DNA of 7,729 nt from Fimbriimonadia bacterium (GCA_029824495.1 JALGXY010000411.1:1-7729), one strand, 5' to 3'; positions 1 through 7,115 are shown, counted from the first letter of the stretch. Numbers and translations are program-made. Notes: a model not told the origin generated them from the letters alone.

Positions 1-549
1 GGCCCGTCAACCAGAGCCACCTACGAGGAGAAGAAGGCCGCCGATCAGCAGAATCAGACTCCATTTGCCCTCACCGCGTTCTTCTGCCTTTTGATGGCTG
101 GGCTCGGACCGTGGGTGGCGGATGCTGAGCTCTTCTCTGCCCCAATGATCAGCCGAATAACCCTCGGAATCATGGCCTCCGCTGTCGCGGCAGGAGTCGT
201 CGCCGGAGCGATCCTCTCTGCTGGTGACCAGGTCGACCGATTCGGCGCAAGCCAGAGGACGGCGCTCACCACCGTTTCACCGATTGGACTGTTCGGTTTT
301 CTGGCCGCAGTTTCGTTCTGGGTCTCTGCACTGCTCTATCTGGTGATCGGGGCAGTGCAGAAGAGCTTCACGCGCTCTCTCACCACAATCTTCTGGGCGA
401 CAGGCGGCATCACACTGGCGTTCGGGCTGTCGGCTCTGTTCAAATCGACCGAAACAGGCGTCCAGACTCTCACCTGGATCGGCAATCTCGTGTTTTTAAG
501 CTGCCTTTTTGGCTGGCTGATCGCGGATTCGCTCAAGTCAGGCAGATGA
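1..549 (+). CDS. Multi-pass membrane protein of unknown function, 5'-truncated
   Basis: The reading frame is open from the first base of the window, so the true start probably lies upstream; 182 codons are visible. An internal ATG at 91 exists but would cut through the first hydrophobic segment, so it is an unlikely start. The visible part begins with a short charged stretch (about residues 5-19, several Glu and Lys), then about five hydrophobic segments at visible residues 21-40, 53-74, 95-118, 127-147 and 158-176, and ends with a short polar tail (KSGR). This predicts an integral cytoplasmic-membrane protein. Loops are short and I see no catalytic motif, ATPase site or metal-binding signature. 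I do not recognise the family. The last 12 bp overlap the end of the convergent sulfatase gene. Confidence is high that it is coding, because of the consistent hydrophobic periodicity and the tight junction, and low for any role. Confidence 0.72.
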   Translation, partial: GPSTRATYEEKKAADQQNQTPFALTAFFCLLMAGLGPWVADAELFSAPMISRITLGIMASAVAAGVVAGAILSAGDQVDRFGASQRTALTTVSPIGLFGFLAAVSFWVSALLYLVIGAVQKSFTRSLTTIFWATGGITLAFGLSALFKSTETGVQTLTWIGNLVFLSCLFGWLIADSLKSGR

Positions 550-2016
550 GCCGGCGTCGTGCTTTGCAAAGTTGGGGCTGCGAACAGGCGAACGCTTGAG
601 AACCTGCAGCTCGCCATCCTTCACCCATTCCTCGCCTCGCTCTTCAAGATGCAGCGCCATCAATTTTCTCCACCGTTTCATCAGATCAGCAGATCCCGGA
701 TCATCTGCGAGGTCGGCCGCTTCCTCTGGGTCATTCTTGAGGTCAAACAGCTGCTCTCTGCCCAGCAGAGTGAACCAGATGTACTTGAATCGTCCGTCGG
801 TCAGCGCAACCCAAGCGTTGCCCTCCCAATAGGTGTAGGAATGCTCCAGATCGAGCACCGTTCTCCACTCGCCTTCGCCTCTGATCAGGTCGAGCATGCT
901 TGAACCATCGACTGTTTCTGGCTTCTCAATCCCTGCTGCATCGAGCATTGTCGGCAGAACATCTCTTAGTTCAACCAATTGGTCGAACACGCCGCCTCTC
1001 TCTGCATCAATGTTGAGGCCCGCGGGCCACCGGATGATCATCGGAATCCTGGCCGATCCATCATAGGCATAGCACTTGCGCCAGAGGTGATGATCCCCCA
1101 TCATGTCGCCGTGATCGCTTGTGAAGAAGACCAGCGTGTTCTCATACTCCCCTCTCTCTTTCAACGCCTGGATGACCCGCCCAACCTGTTCGTCGACATG
1201 TGAGATGCAGCCGTAGTAGGCGATTCGCGAAGCGAGGATCTCCTCATCAGGAAACTCGCCGCGCGGCGCATTCGGGTCTGCTTCAAGCGATCCGACTTCG
1301 CCGCCGTGCCAATCTTCAGCCCAGCGTCCGACCACCGGCATGGGAATGTCCCGCTTCTCATAAAACTCCATCCACCTCTTGGGAGGATCGAATGGAGGGT
1401 GCGGGCGCTTGAACGACACCTTCATCATCCACGGCCGATCGTCGTCGTACGTCTCCAGAAATTCAATGGCACGATCGGCTGTCCAGTTGGTCGGATGCAG
1501 CTCCTCTTCGTATTTCCAGGCCCGCCCACCGCGATGATCCGTGTAGCCAAGGCCGGTCGCATCGACATCCTTTTCCGGGTGATTCTCCTCAAACCACTTG
1601 CGGTAGTCGCACTTGAACGGTCCGTTCAACTGTCCTCGCCAGGCCTCTTCAAGATCGATCGACTCGTAGCCATATTTCACGTCCTCAAAGTGGTTCTTGC
1701 CAACAGCGTGGGTTCGATAGCCTGCATCAGCCAGCATCTGTGGCATCGTCTGCGGGTAGCTGGATGCCATGCTCGCATAGCCCAACAGCCCGTGAGCCCA
1801 CGGCCGCATGCCTGTCAGCAGCGAGGCTCTGGCCGGAAGACATGACGGCAGGGTCGTGTAAGACTTGGTGAAGAGCGCACCCTCTGCGGCCAGCTGGTCG
1901 AGGTTCGGCGTGTGGATCCAGTCTGACCCCTCAGCCCCGATGCAGTCGCCACGGTGCTGATCATCCATCATGAAGAGAATGTTCAGCCGCTTCGGTTGCT
2001 TTTGATCAGTGTTCAC
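538..2016 (-). CDS. Formylglycine-dependent sulfatase (S1 / alkaline phosphatase superfamily), no signal peptide
   Basis: This is a 492-residue hydrolase predicted to cleave sulfate esters; the substrate cannot be named. Numbered from the chosen GTG, it has the metal-binding pair D18-D19 near the N-terminus and the C-x-P-x-R activation motif at C59-P61-R63 (SCLPAR), whose Cys becomes formylglycine in known family members. It also has G-K-x-H at K107/H109, R-P-H-P-P-F with H206, and S-D-H-G-D with D301/H302 followed by L-W-R-K (K314). These match the active-site ligands of the arylsulfatase family, with His in place of the Asn found in Pseudomonas arylsulfatase at the last metal position. Length is normal. 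The frame extends back to a TTG at 2049, but GTG 2016 has AGGAG six bases upstream while the TTG has only a GGAG one base away, so GTG is preferred. The N-terminus is polar with no signal peptide or lipobox, which suggests a cytoplasmic enzyme. Phosphonate monoester hydrolases share this core and remain an alternative. No formylglycine-generating enzyme is in view. Confidence 0.93.
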   Translation of the reverse strand: MNTDQKQPKRLNILFMMDDQHRGDCIGAEGSDWIHTPNLDQLAAEGALFTKSYTTLPSCLPARASLLTGMRPWAHGLLGYASMASSYPQTMPQMLADAGYRTHAVGKNHFEDVKYGYESIDLEEAWRGQLNGPFKCDYRKWFEENHPEKDVDATGLGYTDHRGGRAWKYEEELHPTNWTADRAIEFLETYDDDRPWMMKVSFKRPHPPFDPPKRWMEFYEKRDIPMPVVGRWAEDWHGGEVGSLEADPNAPRGEFPDEEILASRIAYYGCISHVDEQVGRVIQALKERGEYENTLVFFTSDHGDMMGDHHLWRKCYAYDGSARIPMIIRWPAGLNIDAERGGVFDQLVELRDVLPTMLDAAGIEKPETVDGSSMLDLIRGEGEWRTVLDLEHSYTYWEGNAWVALTDGRFKYIWFTLLGREQLFDLKNDPEEAADLADDPGSADLMKRWRKLMALHLEERGEEWVKDGELQVLKRSPVRSPNFAKHDAGSSA

Positions 2017-2022
2017 ACGCAG

Positions 2023-2065
2023 CTCCTGTCCCTCCAGATTTAAGCACAATCTCCATCGACAGGAG
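2023..2065 (-). promoter_or_regulatory. 43-bp imperfect dyad enclosing the sulfatase ribosome binding site
   Basis: On the + strand, CTCCTGTC (2023-2030) pairs perfectly with GACAGGAG (2058-2065). Inside, AGATT (2036-2040) pairs perfectly with AATCT (2048-2052), leaving a 7-base loop and symmetrical 5/5 unpaired segments. Read in the sulfatase direction, the 3' arm GACAGGAG contains the AGGAG Shine-Dalgarno of the GTG start at 2016. An mRNA beginning upstream of 2065 could therefore hide that site, or the DNA dyad could be an operator for a dimeric regulator. The symmetry is directly visible; either function is inference. Confidence 0.45.
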
Positions 2066-2121
2066 ATGACTAGAGGAGCCTCACCAGGGTCCTGTTTCTC
2101 CCACCATCAAGCACCCTTCGG

Positions 2122-2127
2122 TACAAT
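2122..2127 (+). promoter_or_regulatory. Candidate -10 box (TACAAT) of metG, possibly giving a leaderless mRNA
   Basis: TACAAT matches the TAnnnT sigma-70-type -10 consensus and ends 9 bp before the metG ATG. Transcription normally starts about 6-8 bp downstream of such a box, which would put the 5' end at or just before the ATG. Consistent with this, no Shine-Dalgarno-like sequence precedes the ATG. No good -35 hexamer is visible at 16-18 bp spacing (sequence around 2098-2105 is C-rich), so the call is tentative. Confidence 0.4.
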
Positions 2128-2136
2128 TCGCCACCG

Positions 2137-4077
2137 ATGGCCAAGCGCTATTACATCACAACCCCGATCTACTATGTGAATTCGGTTCCCCACATCGGAA
2201 CTGGGCTCACCACCTTCGTGTCGGATGTGACCAAGCGCTACCAGGAGATGCAGGGGAACGAAGCCTGGTTTCTGACCGGCACGGATGAGAACGGTCAAAA
2301 GGTCTACGAAGCAGCTGTGGAGAGCGGCAAAGATCCCCTTGAACAGGTCGGAGAGATCGCCGAGAAATTCAAAGAGATCTGGCGCGGAATGGACATCCAG
2401 TTCGATGACTTTATCCGCATAACAGAGCCTCGTCATGTTGAGGCCGCTCAAGCATTCTTTACAACCCTCAAAGAGAAGGGGCACATCTACGCGGGCAAGT
2501 ACGAAGGCTGGTACGACGTCAGCACGGAGACCTGGTACAAGGAAGAAGACCTGGTCGACGGCAAGTCCCCCGACGGAAACGAAGTCCGCTGGATCGAAGA
2601 AGACAACTGGTTTTTCAAGCTGAGCGCTTTTGGTGACCAGCTCCTGGCTCATATCGACGCGAATCCCGATTTCATCCTGCCGGTGAGCCGCAAGAACGAG
2701 GTCGTCAGCTTTATCAACCAAGGACTGCGCGATGTCTGCATCAGCCGCAGCAATTCTGGCTGGGGCGTTCCGATTCCAGGAGATCCCGACAAGGTGCTCT
2801 ACGTCTGGTTCGACGCTCTGATCAACTATGTCGCCGCAACCGGGTGGCCGAAGGAGCAGGGCAATGATCTCTGGCCTGCTGAAGTTCAGTGGATGGGCAA
2901 AGACATCTTGACGCGGTTCCACGCCACGCTTTGGCCTGCAATGCTGCTCGGAATGGAGCTGCCTCTGCCGAAGCATCTGGTCGGCCACGGCTGGATCCTG
3001 ATGGGCGGTGACAAGATCAGCAAGTCTAAAGGCAACGTGGTGGCCCCGCTCGACCTCGCGAAGCAGTATGCCGATGAATCGGGAGCTGAACTGCCGATGG
3101 CGATCGACGCCGTGCGCCACTACATGGGAGCAACTCTCCCGTTCGAAACCGATTCGACGTTCACGCACGAGGACTTCCGGCTGCGCTGCAATGTAGACCT
3201 CGCCAACGACCTCGGCAACGCCCTCAATCGCTCACTGACGATGGCGCACAAATTTGTTGATGGTGTCGTGCCGGACGCTGAGCCCGAACAGGCCGCACTT
3301 GAAGCGATCCAAAAGGCAAAAGCCGATTACGACAAGGCGATGAAGACCTTCCGAATCGAGAAGGCCGTCGCCGCAGCCTTTGACGTCCCGCGATTCCTGA
3401 ACAAGTACGTGGATGAGCGCGCCCCGTGGGCGCTGGCAAAGAACAGTGACCCAGCCCTCGGCTCAGTCATCCGTTCGATGATGCTCTGCCTAAGAGCGGC
3501 CGAAGGAATGATCCGCCCGACGATGCCATCGACGGCAGATGCGATCGCCGCCCAGCTCGGCGTTGATCCCTCAACCAAATGGTCAGATATCGGCGATCCG
3601 GCATCGCTGCCGGCAGGCACTAAGCTTGATCAGCCTAAGCCGCTGTTCCCGAGGCTCGACCTTAAGAAGTTGAACAAGCCGCAAGACCCCCTGCCCAAGA
3701 AAGAAAAATCGAAGAAAGAGAAGAAAATGAAGCCAAAGTTTGAAGTCCCCGAAGAGATTGAATTCACCGACTTCCTGAAGGTCAGCCTAAAGGTCGGCCG
3801 AGTGATTGAAGCCGAAGCGATTGAAGGCAGCTCGAAACTGATGAAGCTCCAGGTCAAAGTTGGAGAGGAACAGCGCCAGATCGTAGCCGGCATCAAGAAG
3901 GTGTATGAGCCGATGGATCTGATCGGTCGACAGGTGGTCGTCGCGGCCAACCTAAAGCCCGCCAAGCTGATGGGAATTGAGAGTCAGGGCATGGTGCTCG
4001 CTGCCGATGACGCAGACGGCAATGCGATCCTGCTTCAGCCGGACAAAGAGGCCCCTGAAGGCACCTCTGTTCATTGA
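2137..4077 (+). CDS. metG: Methionyl-tRNA synthetase with C-terminal tRNA-binding domain
   Basis: Cytoplasmic class I aminoacyl-tRNA synthetase that charges tRNA-Met and initiator tRNA with methionine at the cost of ATP; 646 residues. The N-terminal Rossmann catalytic domain starts with TTPIYYVNSVPHIGTG (HIGT at 19-22) and carries the KMSKS-type loop as KISKS at 293-297. The connective-peptide region around 122-163 lacks the zinc-knuckle cysteines of E. coli-type enzymes and instead has a GKSPDG segment, as in the zinc-free Bacillus/Staphylococcus type. The alpha-helical anticodon-binding domain includes N422 and DERAPWALAK (426-434 region, W431). A very Lys-rich linker at about 510-534 (A-rich codons, nt 3690-3740) leads to an EMAPII/Trbp111-like OB-fold tRNA-binding domain at about 541-646, known to support dimerisation or tRNA affinity. 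The ATG at 2137 gives the family-typical N-terminus, and no other start codon is nearby in frame. No Shine-Dalgarno is visible. htpX follows after 41 bp on the same strand. Confidence 0.98.
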   Translation: MAKRYYITTPIYYVNSVPHIGTGLTTFVSDVTKRYQEMQGNEAWFLTGTDENGQKVYEAAVESGKDPLEQVGEIAEKFKEIWRGMDIQFDDFIRITEPRHVEAAQAFFTTLKEKGHIYAGKYEGWYDVSTETWYKEEDLVDGKSPDGNEVRWIEEDNWFFKLSAFGDQLLAHIDANPDFILPVSRKNEVVSFINQGLRDVCISRSNSGWGVPIPGDPDKVLYVWFDALINYVAATGWPKEQGNDLWPAEVQWMGKDILTRFHATLWPAMLLGMELPLPKHLVGHGWILMGGDKISKSKGNVVAPLDLAKQYADESGAELPMAIDAVRHYMGATLPFETDSTFTHEDFRLRCNVDLANDLGNALNRSLTMAHKFVDGVVPDAEPEQAALEAIQKAKADYDKAMKTFRIEKAVAAAFDVPRFLNKYVDERAPWALAKNSDPALGSVIRSMMLCLRAAEGMIRPTMPSTADAIAAQLGVDPSTKWSDIGDPASLPAGTKLDQPKPLFPRLDLKKLNKPQDPLPKKEKSKKEKKMKPKFEVPEEIEFTDFLKVSLKVGRVIEAEAIEGSSKLMKLQVKVGEEQRQIVAGIKKVYEPMDLIGRQVVVAANLKPAKLMGIESQGMVLAADDADGNAILLQPDKEAPEGTSVH

Positions 4078-4118
4078 TTGGATCGCAGCGCCGATCCAGA
4101 ACGTAATACAGATCGACG

Positions 4119-5099
4119 ATGCCTCAGCTGATCCACGAACAGATCGCAAAGAACACGCGCGTCAGCATCTACTACTCGCTGCTGACGATTGTTCTCTTGA
4201 CCGTTTTGGGCGGAGCGATTACAGCTGCCTACGACCTGGAAATCTGGTGGATGGGCGCGAGCGGTGCGTTCATCGCAGGCATTATTGCTACGATCGTCGG
4301 CTGGAAGAAAGGGCCGGATATCGTCCTCAATTTCTCGCTCGCACGGGAGGCCACTCCGCAGGAGTTGAAGGTTCTGCGAAACGTCACCGAAGAGATGGCC
4401 ATTGCCGCCGGTGTTCCAATGCCGGAGGTCTATCTGATCGACGACCCGACACCCAACGCTTTCGCGACTGGCCACGGTCCCGAGAATGGGGTCGTCGTGG
4501 TCACCACAGGACTCATGGAGCAGCTCGATCGGGACGAGCTGCAAGGCGTAGTTGCCCATGAGATCGCCCACATCCGCAACAACGATATCAAGCTGTTTAC
4601 GGTTCTGGCGCTGGTGCTCGGGCTGATCCCGCTGCTGGTGCACTTCTTCTTTAGATCACTCTGGTATGGCGGCGGTCGAAAGCGTGGCGGCGACAGCGGC
4701 GGACAGGCTCAAATCATCATGCTCGTCATCGCGATAGTGCTCGCCCTTCTTGCTCCTGTTTTTGCCAAGCTGCTGGAGCTCGCGGTCTCTCCCCAGCGCG
4801 AATATCTGGCAGATGCGAGCGCTGCTCAGTTCACTCGAAACCCGCATGGTTTGGCGAGCGCACTTCGAAAACTGGCAAAACCGAGCACCAAGCTCGAATC
4901 GAACCCATCGATGCGGCATATGTACATCGTGAACCCGCTGAAGCCGATGCAGAAAGCGAACAGCCTTTTCAGCACACACCCGCCAATTCACGAAAGGATC
5001 AGAAGGCTGGAAGGCACGGCCGGGGCGACAGCCAAACGGATGCTCGCCCCGGGCGACTATTCAGACATGCCGGAGATTCCGGATCAGTCTGATCGTTGA
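4119..5099 (+). CDS. htpX: HtpX-type membrane zinc metalloprotease (M48B)
   Basis: Integral-membrane peptidase; characterised HtpX proteins degrade misfolded or damaged membrane proteins. It has 326 residues. Two N-terminal hydrophobic segments (about 16-38 and 44-61) precede a cytosolic catalytic region with the zinc motif H-E-x-x-H at 147-151 (HEIAH) and the third ligand E228 in REYLADA. Two further hydrophobic segments (about 158-178 and 198-221) are separated by a Gly/Arg-rich loop (about 184-196). The conserved THPPIHERIRRL segment lies near 287-298. At 326 residues it is somewhat longer than the roughly 290 typical of enterobacterial HtpX, because of the Gly-rich loop and a polar C-terminal tail of about 25 residues. 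An in-frame TAA at 4104 and no intervening start make ATG 4119 the first possible start. No clear Shine-Dalgarno is present; TAATAC at 4104-4109 is only a weak -10 resemblance. The 41-bp gap after metG suggests cotranscription. The stop lies 2 bp from the convergent acs stop. Confidence 0.96.
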   Translation: MPQLIHEQIAKNTRVSIYYSLLTIVLLTVLGGAITAAYDLEIWWMGASGAFIAGIIATIVGWKKGPDIVLNFSLAREATPQELKVLRNVTEEMAIAAGVPMPEVYLIDDPTPNAFATGHGPENGVVVVTTGLMEQLDRDELQGVVAHEIAHIRNNDIKLFTVLALVLGLIPLLVHFFFRSLWYGGGRKRGGDSGGQAQIIMLVIAIVLALLAPVFAKLLELAVSPQREYLADASAAQFTRNPHGLASALRKLAKPSTKLESNPSMRHMYIVNPLKPMQKANSLFSTHPPIHERIRRLEGTAGATAKRMLAPGDYSDMPEIPDQSDR

Positions 5100-5105
5100 G
5101 ATCAG
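5082..5105. repeat. Nested GATCAG/CTGATC inverted repeats across the htpX/acs convergent stops; weak bidirectional terminator candidate
   Basis: The sequence reads GATCAG (5082-5087), T, CTGATC (5089-5094), GTTGA, GATCAG (5100-5105). The middle CTGATC can pair with either flanking copy. Pairing with the right copy gives a perfect 6-bp stem and 5-base loop that spans both stop codons (TGA 5097-5099 on +, TGA 5104-5102 on -). There is no strong T-run on either side; the + strand has only CTCTCTTTG downstream. Intrinsic termination is therefore uncertain, but this is the only stem candidate I saw at the junction of the two genes. Confidence 0.3.
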
Positions 5106-7099
5106 CTCTCTTTGTCGTGTTCAGCCTGCAGGCTCGCGACCACGTTCGGGTCTGCCAGAGTCGTTGTATCACCCAGCAGTCGGCCTTCCGCAATATCACG
5201 CAGCAGCCGCCGCATGATCTTGCCAGACCGCGTTTTCGGTACATCTGCAGTAAAGATTAGATCGTCTGGCCGAGCGACCGGACCGATCTTCTGACCGACA
5301 TGCATTCGAATCTCCTGGCGCAGCTCATCGGATGGCTCAAAGCCCTGCTTGATGATCACAAACGCTGCGATCGCCTGACCCTTCACCTCGTGCTGCTTGC
5401 CGATCACTGCTGCTTCTGCAACCGCTGGGTGATCGACCAGGGCCGATTCGACCTCCATCGTTGAGATGTTGTGGCCCGAGACGAGCATGATGTCATCCAC
5501 GCGGCCGAGCAGCCAGAAGAAGCCGTCGGCGTCGCGCTTAGCGCCGTCGCCAGCAAAATAGGCGTCGCTGAACTTCGACCAATAGACGTCTCGGTAGCGG
5601 TCTTCATCGCCCCAGATTCCGCGGAGCATCGAAGGCCACGGTCTCTTCAAGACAAGCAGTCCGCCAACCTCGCCATCTGAATCTGCGCCGATGTCGTTCC
5701 CGTCCTCGTCGTAGATCGTCGCACCCACGCCGGGGAACGGCCGCGTCGCCGAGCCAGGCTTGGTCGAAACAATGCCGGGAAGAGGCGTCACCATGATGCC
5801 GCCTGTTTCTGTCTGCCACCAGGTGTCGACAATCGGGCATCGCTCTCTGCCGATCACGCGGTGGTACCACATCCACGCTTCAGGGTTGATCGGTTCACCA
5901 ACCGAACCGAGCAGCCGCAGGCTCGAAAGGTCGCAGCCGTTCGGCAGGTCTTCGCCCCACTTCATAAAGGTACGAATCGCAGTCGGTGCTGTGTAGAGAA
6001 TCGAAACCTTGTGCTTTTCGATGATCTTCCAGAACCGATCCTTGCCCTGGGCATCAGGTGCACCCTCGTACATCACCTGAGTACAGCCGTTCGACATCGG
6101 TCCGTAGACGATGTAGCTGTGGCCGGTGACCCAGCCGCAGTCGGCCGTACACCAGTAGATATCTTCGTCCTTCATGTCGAAGACGAGCTTGGTGGTCGCG
6201 GTTGTGCCGGTCAGATAGCCGCCGGTTGTGTGCATGATGCCTTTCGGCTTGCCGGTCGAACCTGATGTATAGAGGATGAACAGAAGGTCTTCTGCATCCA
6301 TCTCTTCGCAGGGGCAGTCGGTGCTGGCCGTATCGCAGACATCCGCTGCCTTCACATCTCGCCCATCGACCCAGGTGCCGGCGTTGTAGTCTGGGGTGGC
6401 CATGCCGCTGGTCATCGTGCCGGGCTTGCCGACCCGATCGAACACGAGAACTTTATCGACCGTACTGCAGCCGAGCTCCATCGCCTCATCGACGATCCGC
6501 TTCAGCTCAACGATCTTCCCTCGCCGCCAGGTGCCGTCAGACGTGACAATCGCTTTGGCACCGCAGTTGTTGGCGCGATCTGCGATCGACTCAGCGGTGA
6601 AGCCGCCAAAGATGACAGTGTGAGGGGCGCCGATGCGTGCACAGGCGAGCATGGTCATCGCCAGCTCTGGCCCCATCGGCATATAGACAGCGACGATGTC
6701 GCCCTTGCCAATGCCGATCGCTTTCAGTCCATTGGCGATCTGCGAAACGCGGTCTTTGACCTGCGAATAGGTGAAATTGCGAACATCGCCCGGCTCACCT
6801 TCACCAATCAATGCGATCTTGTCGCCCTTGCCTGAGACGACATGGCGGTCGACGCAGTTGTAGCAGGCGTTGAGTTTGCCTCCAACAAACCATTTGGCGA
6901 ACGGCTGGTTCCATTCCAGAACCGTGTGCCACTTTTGACTCCAGTCCAGGGTCTCTGCCCAGGACACCCACCATCCTTCGGGATCAGCTTCTGCCTTTTC
7001 GTAAATGTTCGGGTCAGATGCATTGGCCGCTGCCTTGAATTCGGCACTCGGCTCGAAGACGCGGGACTCTTCCAAGAAGGTTTCAATCGTGTCGGACAC
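5102..7099 (-). CDS. acs: Acetyl-CoA synthetase (AMP-forming)
   Basis: Cytoplasmic ANL-superfamily enzyme that converts acetate, ATP and CoA to acetyl-CoA, AMP and PPi; 665 residues from the chosen start, normal for Acs. Numbered from that start, it has the ATP-binding P-loop YTSGSTGKPKG at 277-287 and WWQTETGG at 427-434, whose second Trp region matches the acetyl-pocket wall of known Acs. It also has the adenosine-binding Asp in AGDGAKRD (D518), the hinge GRVDD (532-536), and PKTRSGKIMRR with the catalytic, acetylation-regulated Lys at K627. The usual SGHR after the hinge reads SGHN (N544). The open frame starts at TTG 7111, but GTG 7099 is preferred because AGGA lies five bases upstream of it. 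Acs K627 is a classic target of Pat/Sir2-type acetylation, but no such gene is in view. The gene diverges from a methyltransferase and ends 2 bp from htpX. Confidence 0.97.
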   Translation of the reverse strand: MSDTIETFLEESRVFEPSAEFKAAANASDPNIYEKAEADPEGWWVSWAETLDWSQKWHTVLEWNQPFAKWFVGGKLNACYNCVDRHVVSGKGDKIALIGEGEPGDVRNFTYSQVKDRVSQIANGLKAIGIGKGDIVAVYMPMGPELAMTMLACARIGAPHTVIFGGFTAESIADRANNCGAKAIVTSDGTWRRGKIVELKRIVDEAMELGCSTVDKVLVFDRVGKPGTMTSGMATPDYNAGTWVDGRDVKAADVCDTASTDCPCEEMDAEDLLFILYTSGSTGKPKGIMHTTGGYLTGTTATTKLVFDMKDEDIYWCTADCGWVTGHSYIVYGPMSNGCTQVMYEGAPDAQGKDRFWKIIEKHKVSILYTAPTAIRTFMKWGEDLPNGCDLSSLRLLGSVGEPINPEAWMWYHRVIGRERCPIVDTWWQTETGGIMVTPLPGIVSTKPGSATRPFPGVGATIYDEDGNDIGADSDGEVGGLLVLKRPWPSMLRGIWGDEDRYRDVYWSKFSDAYFAGDGAKRDADGFFWLLGRVDDIMLVSGHNISTMEVESALVDHPAVAEAAVIGKQHEVKGQAIAAFVIIKQGFEPSDELRQEIRMHVGQKIGPVARPDDLIFTADVPKTRSGKIMRRLLRDIAEGRLLGDTTTLADPNVVASLQAEHDKES

Positions 7100-7115
7100 T
7101 TGTTTCCTCAACCTG

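Noticed and set aside
1306..1845. A 179-codon open frame on the + strand opposite the sulfatase
   Set aside because: Antisense to the conserved sulfatase core, with no recognisable domain; best explained as a shadow frame.
2066..2136. T-box or riboswitch leader ahead of metG
   Set aside because: The interval is too short for a T-box or known SAM/Met riboswitch, and no conserved antiterminator-like sequence is visible.
2107..3168. A 353-codon open frame on the - strand opposite metG
   Set aside because: It lies wholly antisense to strongly conserved MetRS sequence, has no recognisable motif and no ribosome binding site logic; it is a codon-bias shadow.
4071..4643. A 190-codon open frame on the - strand opposite htpX, together with a + frame in the same region
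   Set aside because: Both overlap the HtpX HEIAH-containing reading frame, which is clearly the real gene; the translations are low in recognisable content.
5861..6265. A 134-codon open frame on the + strand opposite acs
   Set aside because: Antisense to conserved Acs coding sequence including the P-loop region; the translation resembles no protein family.
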